DNA from: Halopseudomonas xinjiangensis | GTDB taxonomy: Bacteria > Pseudomonadota > Gammaproteobacteria > Pseudomonadales > Pseudomonadaceae | Length of the DNA: 64,000 bases | Assembly: GCF_900104945.1 (NCBI RefSeq) | Contig: NZ_LT629736.1 | Location: forward strand, 3,189,001 to 3,253,000 | Direction of reading: 5' to 3' | Shown here: positions 36,184 through 44,147 of the stretch, piece after piece | Layout: each line of letters starts with the position of its first letter | Position numbering within the stretch: position 1 is the stretch's first letter | The notes under the pieces: generated by a model | Told to the model about the DNA's origin: nothing | The model's input: the letters and a program-made list of their open reading frames with translations, nothing else | The model's database searches: none | Made by a program: the position numbers and the translations under genes

Positions 36184-36830
36184 AGGAAATGCTGGACTGC
36201 GAACTCGCCGGCGAGAGTGTGATCATGCATGCCAACAGGGCGCTGTATCTGCAGGAGCATGCCACGCTGCTGGTCGCAGACACGCATTTCGGCAAGGGCG
36301 CCTTTTTCCGCAGGCAGGGCATCGCCGTGCCCAGCGGGCAGAGTGCGGCTGACCTGCAGCGCTTGAGTCGTCTGGTGGAGCAGTTCGAGCCGCAGCGCCT
36401 CATCGTACTGGGCGATGTGTTCCATCATCGGCCCACTGCCGACGAGCCGTTCTTCAAGCACTTTGCCGCCTGGCAGGCGCGACATCCGGATCTCACCCTG
36501 GAAGCAGTAGTGGGTAATCATGATCGGCACGTCCGCGGACTGACGCTGCCGATCGACTGGCACCCGCATCTGGACATCGGGCCGTTTCGCTTGTGCCATG
36601 AGCCAGAGGCAGTGCAGGGGCGACATGTGATCGCCGGGCACATTCATCCCGCCTATGCGCTGGCGGCAGCCGGCGATCGATTGCGGGCACCGGTGTTCTG
36701 GATGCGTTCCGGTGTGACCGTGCTGCCATCCTTCGGAGCGTTGACCGGCGGCTGGAACGTTCCCGAGGCGAAGGGCAGCCGGCTGGTCATGGTGCTGGAC
36801 GGCCAACTGCTGCCGTTGCCGGAACTCTGA
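36180..36830 (+). CDS. pdeM: ligase-associated DNA damage response endonuclease PdeM
   Basis: A 216-residue calcineurin-like metallophosphoesterase. The metal-binding motifs are all present: 'VADTHFGKGAFFRRQG' (D-x-H), 'IVLGDVFHHRPT' (GD), 'AVVGNHDRHV' (GNHD) and 'VIAGHIHPAYAL' (GH-x-H). This is the PdeM family, found as the last gene of the exonuclease-ligase-helicase cluster. Its substrate in DNA repair is not settled; related enzymes cleave phosphodiester bonds. ATG 36180 overlaps the helicase stop (ATGA), so helicase and PdeM are co-translated. Confidence 0.92.
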   Translation: MKEMLDCELAGESVIMHANRALYLQEHATLLVADTHFGKGAFFRRQGIAVPSGQSAADLQRLSRLVEQFEPQRLIVLGDVFHHRPTADEPFFKHFAAWQARHPDLTLEAVVGNHDRHVRGLTLPIDWHPHLDIGPFRLCHEPEAVQGRHVIAGHIHPAYALAAAGDRLRAPVFWMRSGVTVLPSFGALTGGWNVPEAKGSRLVMVLDGQLLPLPEL

Positions 36831-36880
36831 AGCGCCGCCGGTCAGCCTTCGCTTGAGTGGAGCAGGCCGGCTGCAATAAG

Positions 36881-36896
36881 CTGTATGTCCATACAG
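36881..36896. promoter_or_regulatory. LexA (SOS) box
   Basis: CTGTATGTCCATACAG fits the gammaproteobacterial LexA consensus (CTG-N10-CAG, ideally CTGTATATATATACAG). With its flanks it is a 9-bp perfect arm palindrome with a 2-base centre (36879-36898). It ends 15 bases before the ATG of the radical-SAM gene, so LexA would cover the promoter or start site and the pair of genes should be SOS-induced. Confidence 0.88.
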
Positions 36897-36911
36897 CTAT
36901 CGGATGCTGCC

Positions 36912-38126
36912 ATGCAGCTTGTCGACAAACTCGCCGTGCTCGCTGACGCCGCCAAGTACGACGCCTCCTGCGCCAGCAGTGGCGCTCCCAAGCGCAGCTC
37001 GAAGGGCAAGAGCGGCATCGGCGCGACCGACGGCATGGGCATCTGTCACAGCTTCACGCCCGACGGGCGCTGCGTGTCGCTGCTGAAGATCCTGCTGACC
37101 AACTTCTGCCTGTTCGACTGCCAATACTGCGTCAATCGACGATCCAGTGACGTGCCGCGGGCGCGCTTCACGCCGGAGGAAGTGGTTCGGCTGACCCTCG
37201 ATTTCTATCAGCGCAACTACATCAGCGGGCTGTTCCTCAGCTCCGGCATCATCCGCTCGGCCGACTACACCATGGAGCAGCTGGTGCGGGTCGCCCGGCT
37301 GTTGCGCGAAGAGCACGAGTTTCGCGGCTACATTCATCTGAAAACCATCCCTGAAGCCGACCCGGCACTGATCGTCGAGGCGGGTCGCTACGCTGACCGG
37401 CTGAGTGTGAACATCGAGCTGCCGGATCCGGGCAACCTCATCAAGCTGGCGCCGGAAAAGCGTATCGACAGCATCACCCAGGCGATGGGCACTATCGACG
37501 ATGCTTCGCAGGATTCGCGGGAGGATCGCCGCGCGCCGGCCTTTGCGCCTGGTGGCCAGAGCACCCAGATGATCGTTGGCGCTGACGCCAGTGACGATCG
37601 CACCGTATTGTTCCGGGCCGAGTCGCTGTACCGCGACTACCGCCTCAAGCGGGTGTACTACTCTGCCTTCAGTCCGATTCCCAACAGTCCGTCGTCGGTG
37701 CCATTCCAGCCGCCGCCTTTGATGCGTGAGCACCGTTTGTATCAGGCCGACTTTTTGTTGCGGGGCTACGGCTTCAAGGCCGGCGAATTGCTGGGCGATA
37801 CCTCAGAGCTAGCGCTGGATATCGACCCCAAGCTGGCCTGGGCATTGGCCAACCGCGAACAGTTTCCCGTCGATCTCAATCGCGCCGATGCCGGCATGAT
37901 CGCGCGAATCCCGGGAATCGGCCTGCGATCTGCGCAACGCATCGTCGAGCTTCGCGCGCTCAAGCGGGTGCGTTATCAGGATCTGTTGCGCATGCGCTGC
38001 ATCATGGACAAGGCGCGGCCATTTGTAGTCACCGCAGACTACCGGCCCCAGCAGGACACGGTCGAGTCAGCAGTGCTGCGCACACACCTTCGCGACCAAC
38101 CAGCGCAGTTGGGGCTTTGGGGATGA
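36912..38126 (+). CDS. radical-SAM putative DNA modification/repair protein
   Basis: A 404-residue radical-SAM enzyme of the TIGR03916 (putative DNA modification/repair) family. The 4Fe-4S cluster cysteines are Cys66, Cys70 and Cys73 in 'NFCLFDCQYCVNRR' (CxxxCxxC). An N-terminal 'KYDASCASSG' and 'ICHSFTPDGRCVSLLKILL' region contains other conserved cysteines. The C-terminus has a helix-hairpin-helix DNA-binding motif 'RIPGIGLRSAQRIVELRAL'. ATG 36912 was chosen because an earlier in-frame ATG at 36885 lies inside the LexA box and gives nine unrelated residues. Its stop overlaps the next gene (ATGA). The reaction and DNA substrate are unknown. Confidence 0.9.
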   Translation: MQLVDKLAVLADAAKYDASCASSGAPKRSSKGKSGIGATDGMGICHSFTPDGRCVSLLKILLTNFCLFDCQYCVNRRSSDVPRARFTPEEVVRLTLDFYQRNYISGLFLSSGIIRSADYTMEQLVRVARLLREEHEFRGYIHLKTIPEADPALIVEAGRYADRLSVNIELPDPGNLIKLAPEKRIDSITQAMGTIDDASQDSREDRRAPAFAPGGQSTQMIVGADASDDRTVLFRAESLYRDYRLKRVYYSAFSPIPNSPSSVPFQPPPLMREHRLYQADFLLRGYGFKAGELLGDTSELALDIDPKLAWALANREQFPVDLNRADAGMIARIPGIGLRSAQRIVELRALKRVRYQDLLRMRCIMDKARPFVVTADYRPQQDTVESAVLRTHLRDQPAQLGLWG

Positions 38127-38962
38127 AGGTACTCGACTGCGACGACGACTTCGATCGCTGGCGTGTGCAGGCGCGCGGGCTGTTGCTGGCCAATGTACCG
38201 CCCGAACAGGTGTGCTGGGAGGACGCCGCGGCACGGCAGCTCTTCGGCAGTACAGGCGATGACATTGATCCGATGCCTGCAGCGCAGGACACGTCGATTC
38301 GCGTGCCGCCGGACTTGCTGGAGGATCTCAGGCTGGCCGGTTGCCACCGGATGCCGGGTCGCTGGAATCTACTCTACCGCGTCCTCTGGCGAGCCACGCA
38401 TGGCGAACCCCAGGCGCGGCTCGCTGGTGATCCGGATGGCAGCGAACTGCAGCGGCGGATCAAGGCGGTCCGGCGCGAGGCCCACCATCTGCACGCTTTT
38501 CTGCGTTTTCATCCATGCCCGGCAAATCCCTCGCTGGACTACATCGCTGTGCACCAGGCCGCGCATGATGTGCTCGGCTGGGCCAGCGAGCATTTCATCG
38601 GTCGCCTCGGACGGCAGCGCTGGATGATCGTTTCATCGCGCGATGCGGTGTGGTTCGACGGTGAAACGCTGCAGTACCGGCGCGAGTGTCCGCCGGAATG
38701 GCGAGCGCTCGCCGATGCAGTGTGCAGCGAGGACGACGCGCTCTGGCAGACCTACTACAGCTGTATCTTCAATCCGGCTCGGGTCAATCCGACAGTCATG
38801 CGCGGACACATGCCCAGTCGCTTCTGGTCAGGCCTGCCAGAAGGCAAATTGATCGCTGGGCTGGTTGGTGACGCCAGGCTGGGTGCACGGCAGGTCGGGC
38901 AGGCCGGCCGAGTCATCGCCCGGCGCGGCAAGCGTATCGAAGTGCCGTCGAAAATCGACTAG
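38123..38962 (+). CDS. TIGR03915-family putative DNA repair protein
   Basis: A 279-residue protein that almost always pairs with the radical-SAM gene before it. It has an N-terminal 'VLDCDDDFDRWRVQARGLLLANVPPEQVCWED' segment (quoted in part), a central 'RREAHHLHAFLRFHP' motif with adjacent histidines and 'YYSCIFNPARVNPTVMRGHMP' near the C-terminus. These correspond to the TIGR03915 family, which is distantly linked to uracil-DNA glycosylase-like proteins; I do not see a complete canonical UDG active site. ATG 38123 overlaps the upstream stop. A functional partnership, probably in DNA lesion processing under SOS control, is inferred from the fixed pairing and the LexA box. Confidence 0.85.
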   Translation: MKVLDCDDDFDRWRVQARGLLLANVPPEQVCWEDAAARQLFGSTGDDIDPMPAAQDTSIRVPPDLLEDLRLAGCHRMPGRWNLLYRVLWRATHGEPQARLAGDPDGSELQRRIKAVRREAHHLHAFLRFHPCPANPSLDYIAVHQAAHDVLGWASEHFIGRLGRQRWMIVSSRDAVWFDGETLQYRRECPPEWRALADAVCSEDDALWQTYYSCIFNPARVNPTVMRGHMPSRFWSGLPEGKLIAGLVGDARLGARQVGQAGRVIARRGKRIEVPSKID

Positions 38963-39588
38963 CGCGCTATCAGCTGGGGCAGGTATCGGGCAACCGACTC
39001 GCGTTGCAGGGGCGCGCGGAGAAATCCGACGTAGCGGCCTTCCGGGTCGACCAGGATGACCTGGCCGCTGTGGTCGACCAGATAATCCTGTTGCGACGTG
39101 TCCGGCTCGATGTAGGCAACCGACAGGGCGGCGGCAAGCTTCTCGAGTTGCTCGGGCTCTCCCGTCGCACCGCTGAATTCGGGATTGAAATAATCCAGAT
39201 ATTCACGCAGCCGCTCGGGGGTGTCGCGCTCCGGGTCGACGCTGATCAGCGTGACGTGCAGCTGGTGGTTGCGTGCCTCCTCGGGCAGGTCGGCGATCAG
39301 CTGACGCAGCTCGGCCAGCGTGGTGGGGCAGACGTCCGGACAGAAGGTGTAGCCGAAGAACAGCAAATCCCATTGGCCGCGCAGTTGTTCCTCGGTCCAC
39401 TCGCCGCCGCCAGCGGCCTGCAGATGGACGTCCGGAATGGACCGGGGCGTGTCGAACATAAAGATGCCGGCTTGCGATAGCTGCTCCGCGTCAAGCGCGG
39501 GCGATCGGGTCATCTTGAACAGCAGCAGGCCAAGGATCAGCGCAATGACCGCGAGGATGACCCAGACGGTCTTCTGTACGCCGCTCAT
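38959..39588 (-). CDS. senC: SCO1/SenC copper chaperone for cytochrome c oxidase
   Basis: A 209-residue membrane-anchored thioredoxin-fold protein that inserts copper into the CuA site of subunit II. A single N-terminal transmembrane helix (about 7-25) is followed by the Sco domain with Cys83-Pro-Asp-Val-Cys87 in 'GYTFCPDVCPTTL' and the third ligand His173 in 'YLVDHSGQVIL', so the copper site is complete. 'TLISVDPERDTPE' is also typical. ATG 39588 overlaps the cyoE stop. It is the last gene of the oxidase assembly operon and its 3' end overlaps the DNA-repair gene by four bases on the other strand. Confidence 0.93.
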   Translation of the reverse strand: MSGVQKTVWVILAVIALILGLLLFKMTRSPALDAEQLSQAGIFMFDTPRSIPDVHLQAAGGGEWTEEQLRGQWDLLFFGYTFCPDVCPTTLAELRQLIADLPEEARNHQLHVTLISVDPERDTPERLREYLDYFNPEFSGATGEPEQLEKLAAALSVAYIEPDTSQQDYLVDHSGQVILVDPEGRYVGFLRAPLQRESVARYLPQLIAR

Positions 39589-40490
39589 AGCCAACCAGCG
39601 ATACTGGCGTAATGATCAACCAGCAACGCAACGAAGAGCCACAGCAGGTACCAGAGTGAATACTTGAACGTCTTGATCGCCACATGTGGGCGACTGTCGC
39701 GCCACAAGGCCCAGGCCCAGTCGAGGAAACGAATGCCCAGTACCAACGCAGCGACCAGATACAACGGACCGCTCATCTGGATGACGTAGGGCAGCAGACT
39801 CACCGCCAGCAATATCAGTGTGTAGAGCAGGATGTGCAGCTTGGTGTAGCGCTCGCCGTGCGTGACGGGCAGCATCGGAATGTCGACCTTGGCATACTCC
39901 GCCTTGCGGTGTATCGCCAGCGCCCAGAAATGCGGCGGCGTCCAGGCGAAGATGATCAGCACCAGCAGCAGGCCTTCGGCATCGATCTGGCCGGTGACAG
40001 CGGTCCAGCCCAGCAGGGGTGGTGCGGCGCCGGCGAGACCGCCGATGACGATGTTCTGCGGTGTGGCACGTTTCAGAAACGAGGTGTAGATCACCGCGTA
40101 ACCGAGCAGCGATCCCAACGTCAGCCAGGCGGTAATGGCATTGACCCATTGCAGGAGAATGACCATGCCGGCTACGCCGAGCAACATGGCGAACAACACC
40201 GCATTGAGCGGATTGACCCGGCCCTGTGCCAGCGGTCGCCGCTGGGTTCGAGCCATATGCAGGTCTATGCGCCGGTCCACCACGTGGTTGATAGCGGCGG
40301 CCGATCCGGCGCACAAGGCAATACCAAGATTACCGGCGAGCAGAATGGTCCAGGGCACGGCGCCCTCGGTAGCCAGCAGCATCCCGATGGCCGAGGTGAT
40401 GATCATCAGCGCAACGACTTTGGGCTTGGTCAGCTCCAGATAGTCGCGCCAGCCCGCCTGTAGTCGGGCTGTATTGGTCAAGCTCCGCAT
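39585..40490 (-). CDS. cyoE: protoheme IX farnesyltransferase (heme O synthase)
   Basis: A 301-residue UbiA-type prenyltransferase with about eight to nine transmembrane helices. It transfers a farnesyl group onto heme b to give heme O, the precursor of heme A. Diagnostic motifs are 'YLELTKPKVVALMIITSAIGM', 'AINHVVDRRIDLHMARTQRRPL' (the Asp-rich prenyl-diphosphate site, quoted in part) and 'YTSFLKRATPQNIVIGGLAGA'. ATG 40490 starts the family N-terminus. It lies between ctaA and senC in the minus-strand assembly operon. Confidence 0.94.
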   Translation of the reverse strand: MRSLTNTARLQAGWRDYLELTKPKVVALMIITSAIGMLLATEGAVPWTILLAGNLGIALCAGSAAAINHVVDRRIDLHMARTQRRPLAQGRVNPLNAVLFAMLLGVAGMVILLQWVNAITAWLTLGSLLGYAVIYTSFLKRATPQNIVIGGLAGAAPPLLGWTAVTGQIDAEGLLLVLIIFAWTPPHFWALAIHRKAEYAKVDIPMLPVTHGERYTKLHILLYTLILLAVSLLPYVIQMSGPLYLVAALVLGIRFLDWAWALWRDSRPHVAIKTFKYSLWYLLWLFVALLVDHYASIAGWL

Positions 40491-40555
40491 CGTGCTCTCC
40501 CCCTGACGCTTTAGTGCGCCTTTATGTTTATTGTGGTCCCAGTATGCGCCAGCCG

Positions 40556-41593
40556 TCAGTGACTGGCCAGCGCGCTGCCCGGGTGCGGTCTGGCGAAGAT
40601 TGCCGCCTTGCCGGGCGAGCGAAGCCTGTAGTTCACCGCGACCATCACCAGCAGCAGGCAGGCACCGCCAGCGTTGTGCGCCACCGCCACCGCCAGCGGC
40701 AGATGCGCCAGCACATTGGTAACGCCCAGGGCGACCTGCACCATCAGCGCCAGCGCGACCAACCCGGCGAGGCTCGGCAGGCCGGCGCGTAGCAGACGCC
40801 TGGCCAGAAACAGCACCGTCAAGGTGGTGATCAGCGCGCCGACCCGATGGGCGAAATGGATGGCTGTCCGGCCCGCCCCGTCAAGAATGCCGCCGAGGTA
40901 GTTGGGTCCAATCTCGTGGAAGACATCGAAGCCGGCCGCGAAGTTCATGTCCGGCCACCACTCTCCGTGACAGGTTGGCAGATCGGTACAGGCCAGCGCT
41001 GCATAATTACTGCTGGTCCAGCCGCCCAGCGCGACCTGCAGGATGACCACCGCCAGCGCGACGCGGGCAATCCTGCGCAGGGAAGCACGGCCGGCTCCGC
41101 CGAGAGGGTGCATTCCGCCATGTAGCCGCAAGCACATCAGCAGCAGCAGGCTTAGCGTGGCGAAGCCACCAAGCAGGTGAGCGGTGACGACCTGCGGCCA
41201 GAGCTTGAGCGTGACCGTCCACATGCCGAACGCCGCCTGACAGATCACCAGAACCAGCAACCCGAAGCTCAGGCCTACCGGGTAGCCGTCCTCGCGACGG
41301 TGACGCAGGCTGAACAGCGCCAGGCCGAGAATTACCAGGCCCAGGGTGCCGGCTGCGTATCGATGGATCATTTCAGCCCAGGCCTTGAACGATTCCACAG
41401 GACTATCGGGAAAGCGCATTTGCGCCGCCTGCAACGCAGAATCGCCGCGCGGTACGCTGAGAAAGCCGTAACAGCCTGGCCAGTCCGGGCATCCCAGGCC
41501 AGCGTGAGTAAGGCGTGTGTACGCACCGAGTACCACCACCACAAAGCCCAGCAGCAGTCCCAGCAATGCGAATCGATATCCCGGTTTGTGCAT
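40556..41593 (-). CDS. ctaA: heme A synthase
   Basis: A 345-residue Cox15/CtaA protein with eight predicted membrane helices, which oxidises the C8 methyl of heme O to make heme A. Family features include 'RLTHAGLGCPDWPGCYG' with paired cysteines in the first periplasmic loop, 'AWAEMIHRYAAGTLG' with the heme His, 'TAHLLGG', 'IHFAHRVGALI' and 'VAHNAGGACLLL'. ATG 41593 is 4 bases downstream of the stop of the small Sco-like protein, so the genes are co-transcribed. Confidence 0.94.
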   Translation of the reverse strand: MHKPGYRFALLGLLLGFVVVVLGAYTRLTHAGLGCPDWPGCYGFLSVPRGDSALQAAQMRFPDSPVESFKAWAEMIHRYAAGTLGLVILGLALFSLRHRREDGYPVGLSFGLLVLVICQAAFGMWTVTLKLWPQVVTAHLLGGFATLSLLLLMCLRLHGGMHPLGGAGRASLRRIARVALAVVILQVALGGWTSSNYAALACTDLPTCHGEWWPDMNFAAGFDVFHEIGPNYLGGILDGAGRTAIHFAHRVGALITTLTVLFLARRLLRAGLPSLAGLVALALMVQVALGVTNVLAHLPLAVAVAHNAGGACLLLVMVAVNYRLRSPGKAAIFARPHPGSALASH

Positions 41594-41597
41594 GTGA

Positions 41598-42197
41598 TTA
41601 CCCTATCTTCGAGACTTTGAGGAGGTGTTTCAGGTCGTCGAGAATCTGCCGGGCGGGCCGCTCCGGATTGCGCCGCAGGACGACACGCCCCAGCGGGTCG
41701 ATCACCCACAACTGCGGTTGCTGACGCCATGCCTGCGGCTGGCTGTCGAGGCTGTCACGATACGCGGCCTCGTTGAGCGGCAGCACGGTGAGGCGAGGAA
41801 ACTCGCTGTCGAGCCGTTCGCGCAGCGCTGGCGATGCCGGGTGAGCCTGCAGCAGAACGTGCTCCACGCGTCCCGCCTCGCGCCCCAGCGCCACGTTGAT
41901 CTGTCGAGCCTCGTGAACCAGGGCAAGGCAGGCCTCTTCGCAATCACCGGGGGTGGTCACGGTAAGCCGCCAGGGTGCGCCATAGCCCAGGGGTTCGACG
42001 CCGGCGCCCCAGGTCTGCACCGATATTGCCGATTCGACGAGGTCGGACTTGTTGGTATGGCTTTCCGGCACGCCGTAGCCGGAGCGGGCCATCAGCCAGG
42101 CGACGAAGATCGGGCCGATGACTACCGCGAATACGGCAAGCAGCTTGAGCTGTCCACGGCGCGGTGGTGTGGTATCGGAGGGGTTATGATTTTCCAT
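41598..42197 (-). CDS. membrane-anchored Sco-like protein without His ligand (PA0111 type)
   Basis: A 199-residue conserved protein found only inside this oxidase cluster in Pseudomonas, as I recall. One transmembrane helix (about 18-37) is followed by a periplasmic part that looks like a degenerate Sco/thioredoxin fold: Cys86-x3-Cys90 in 'PGDCEEACLALVHEAR' sits where Sco1 has CxxxC, and 'QLWVIDPLGRVVLRRNP' matches the end strand of Sco. The Sco copper histidine before that strand is absent. It may be a thiol-disulfide factor for CuA assembly rather than a copper donor; this is inference. ATG 42197 overlaps the SURF1 gene by 14 bases. Confidence 0.75.
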   Translation of the reverse strand: MENHNPSDTTPPRRGQLKLLAVFAVVIGPIFVAWLMARSGYGVPESHTNKSDLVESAISVQTWGAGVEPLGYGAPWRLTVTTPGDCEEACLALVHEARQINVALGREAGRVEHVLLQAHPASPALRERLDSEFPRLTVLPLNEAAYRDSLDSQPQAWRQQPQLWVIDPLGRVVLRRNPERPARQILDDLKHLLKVSKIG

Positions 42198-42915
42198 GTG
42201 GGATGGTTCCTTCCGAGTCGGGCCGCAAGCCGGCCCAGATGAACAGAACGAGCAGGGCGGCGGCCAGCGCGAACCATTGAACCGCATAGCCAATATGCTT
42301 GGCGGAGGTCATTGGCAAGCCGGGCCACTCCAGGCGCAGGGCGCCGGGGCCGCCATCGGTGACTCTTGCGATCCAGCCCGGGCCATCCAGGTCGAGTTGC
42401 TCGTACAGGCGCGAGGGATCGACGCGCACGATCAGCTTGGGCCAGCCCGGTCGGTCGGCCCCGTCGGGTAATTCGAAGCCGCGTCCGGGCTCGGGCAACG
42501 CCTCTACTGTCAGAGTCACCGTTTCCTCGGGCGTCTCCACGATCGGCCGCTGACTGCGATCGCGCCACGGCAACCAGCCGCGGTTGACGATCACCCATTG
42601 CCCGGACAGTTCATCGTAGAAAGGCTGCAGTACCTCGACTCCGGCGCGACCGCTACGGGTGCGGTTATCCAGTATCCAGGCATGTTCGACATCGAATTGA
42701 CCCTTCAGCCGAATCCTCCGCCAGGCAACGTCCTCGCCAGTGGCAAGTTCAGTCAGGCTGCTGGGCGTCTGGGCGCGTCCTTGGTCTATGCGCGCCTGCA
42801 TTTCGCGCTTTTCCTCGGCGCGCTCGAGCTGCCAGAAACCCAGCACCACGAGCAGTGGGAGGAAGGCACCAACGAAAACCCACATCGGCCAGCCGGGCGC
42901 GAACCGCCGGATCAT
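42184..42915 (-). CDS. SURF1-family cytochrome oxidase assembly protein
   Basis: A 243-residue SURF1/SHY1 protein. Two transmembrane helices lie at about 12-30 and 215-233, with a periplasmic loop between. Family motifs are 'GFWQLERAEEK' after the first helix, 'HAWILDNRTRSGRAGVEVLQPF' (in part), 'VIVNRGWLPW' and 'HIGYAVQWFALAAAL' at the second helix. SURF1 helps insert heme A into subunit I. The start is not well marked: ATG 42915 was chosen; a GTG three codons earlier is possible. It diverges from the DUF2909 gene with only 69 bases between. Confidence 0.9.
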   Translation of the reverse strand: MIRRFAPGWPMWVFVGAFLPLLVVLGFWQLERAEEKREMQARIDQGRAQTPSSLTELATGEDVAWRRIRLKGQFDVEHAWILDNRTRSGRAGVEVLQPFYDELSGQWVIVNRGWLPWRDRSQRPIVETPEETVTLTVEALPEPGRGFELPDGADRPGWPKLIVRVDPSRLYEQLDLDGPGWIARVTDGGPGALRLEWPGLPMTSAKHIGYAVQWFALAAALLVLFIWAGLRPDSEGTIPHGKS

Positions 42916-42984
42916 TGCGCGCACCCCGGGCGGGAGGGTAGCGCTATACTGCGAGGACTTTCTACGAACAAGGAATCGTCGATC

Positions 42985-43200
42985 ATGTGGCTCAAGGTAA
43001 CCATATTGCTGTTGTTGGCGGCGCTGGCGATCAGTCTCTTCAGCGGCCTGTTCTTCCTGATGAAGGATACCGACAACAGCGGCCGGCTGGTCAATGCACT
43101 GAGTGTCAGGATCATTCTCACGGTGCTGGTGGTAGCCCTGATCGTCTATGGCTTCTGGTCCGGCCAGCTAGGGTGGAACACGCCCTGGCTGCACGATTGA
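42985..43200 (+). CDS. DUF2909 twin transmembrane protein
   Basis: A 71-residue protein with two hydrophobic helices ('WLKVTILLLLAALAISLFSGLFFLM', in part, and 'VRIILTVLVVALIVYGFWSG') joined by 'KDTDNSGRLVNALS'. This matches the DUF2909 family of small membrane proteins that lie between cox subunit III and SURF1 genes in Pseudomonas. The function is unknown; a role in oxidase assembly is inferred from position, although it is on the opposite strand to all other genes in the cluster. ATG 42985 has AAGGA 10 bases upstream. Confidence 0.85.
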   Translation: MWLKVTILLLLAALAISLFSGLFFLMKDTDNSGRLVNALSVRIILTVLVVALIVYGFWSGQLGWNTPWLHD

Positions 43201-43212
43201 GCAGCCAGGGCG
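43181..43212. terminator. hairpin between DUF2909 and cox subunit III (terminator-like)
   Basis: CGCCCTGGCTGC (43181-43192) pairs perfectly with GCAGCCAGGGCG (43201-43212) around an 8-base loop that holds the DUF2909 stop. There is no T tract on either side, so it may act as an RNA-stability hairpin or a weak bidirectional terminator between the convergent genes. Confidence 0.5.
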
Positions 43213-43217
43213 TTCGC

Positions 43218-44117
43218 TTAGACCACGTAAACGAAGATGAACAGTCCGACCCAGACCACGTCGACGAAGTGCCAATACCAGGCCGCCGCCTCGAAACCGA
43301 AGTGATTGTCGGGCGTGAAGTGCCCCTTGATTACCCGCAGCAGTATCACCGTCAGGATCAGGGTGCCCATGAACACGTGGGCGCCATGGAAGCCGGTGAG
43401 CATGAAGAAGGTTGCGCCGTAGATACCCGAGTTGAGCGTCAGCCCCAGGTCATTGTAGGCGTGGACGTATTCCATGATCTGCAACGTCAGGAAGATCACC
43501 GCCAACACCACGGTCAATAACAGCCAGTTGCGCAGCGCCGCGCGCTTGCCGGCACGCAGCGCATGGTGCGCCAGGGTGACGGTGACGCTGGAGCTGATCA
43601 GGATGATGGTGTTGATCAGGGGCAGCTGCCAGGGGCTGATGGTTTCGCGCGGCCCGGGGAATGTCGCCGGGTCGGGGTTCTGCAGCAGCGGCCAGCTGAA
43701 TTCGAAGCCCGGCCACAACATGTTTGAATAGCCGCGTTCGCCTTCGCCGGCCAGCCACGGACCGACTAGCACCCGGATGTAAAACAGCGCGCCGAAGAAG
43801 GCGGCGAAGAACATGACTTCCGAAAAGATGAACCAGCCCATGCCCATTCGGAACGAGCGATCCATCTGCGCGCTATACAGCCCTTGTCGGCTTTCACTGA
43901 TGACGTTGCTGAACCAACCGAAGAACATGTAGGCAATGATCGCCAGTCCAGCCATCAAAACCCAGCGGGCAGCACCGGCTTCGCCGCCGCTGCTCAGATT
44001 GTTCATCAGCGTGCCGGCACCGAGCACGGTGACCAACAGGCCGATGGAGCCGACGATAGGCCACTTGCTTTGCGCCGGTACGTAATACACCTCGTGTTGC
44101 GTATCGTGACTCGCCAT
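43218..44117 (-). CDS. ctaE: cytochrome c oxidase subunit III
   Basis: A 299-residue CoxC/CtaE protein with seven membrane helices. Typical elements are 'YYVPAQSKWPIVGSIGLL', 'MGMGWFIFSEVMFFAAFFGALF' (in part), 'LINTIILISSSVTVTLAHHAL', 'LNSGIYGATFFMLTGFHGAHV' and the ending 'AAAWYWHFVDVVWVGLFIFVYVV'. The length exceeds the roughly 260 of alpha-proteobacterial versions by a loop between helices 3 and 4, common in Pseudomonas. Gap to ctaG is 30 bases. Confidence 0.94.
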   Translation of the reverse strand: MASHDTQHEVYYVPAQSKWPIVGSIGLLVTVLGAGTLMNNLSSGGEAGAARWVLMAGLAIIAYMFFGWFSNVISESRQGLYSAQMDRSFRMGMGWFIFSEVMFFAAFFGALFYIRVLVGPWLAGEGERGYSNMLWPGFEFSWPLLQNPDPATFPGPRETISPWQLPLINTIILISSSVTVTLAHHALRAGKRAALRNWLLLTVVLAVIFLTLQIMEYVHAYNDLGLTLNSGIYGATFFMLTGFHGAHVFMGTLILTVILLRVIKGHFTPDNHFGFEAAAWYWHFVDVVWVGLFIFVYVV

Positions 44118-44147
44118 TGTGTTGTTCTCCTTATCAGGCAGCCTGGT

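Noticed and set aside
36885-36911. Earlier ATG for the radical-SAM gene at 36885
   Set aside because: It lies inside the LexA box and would add nine residues unlike the family N-terminus.
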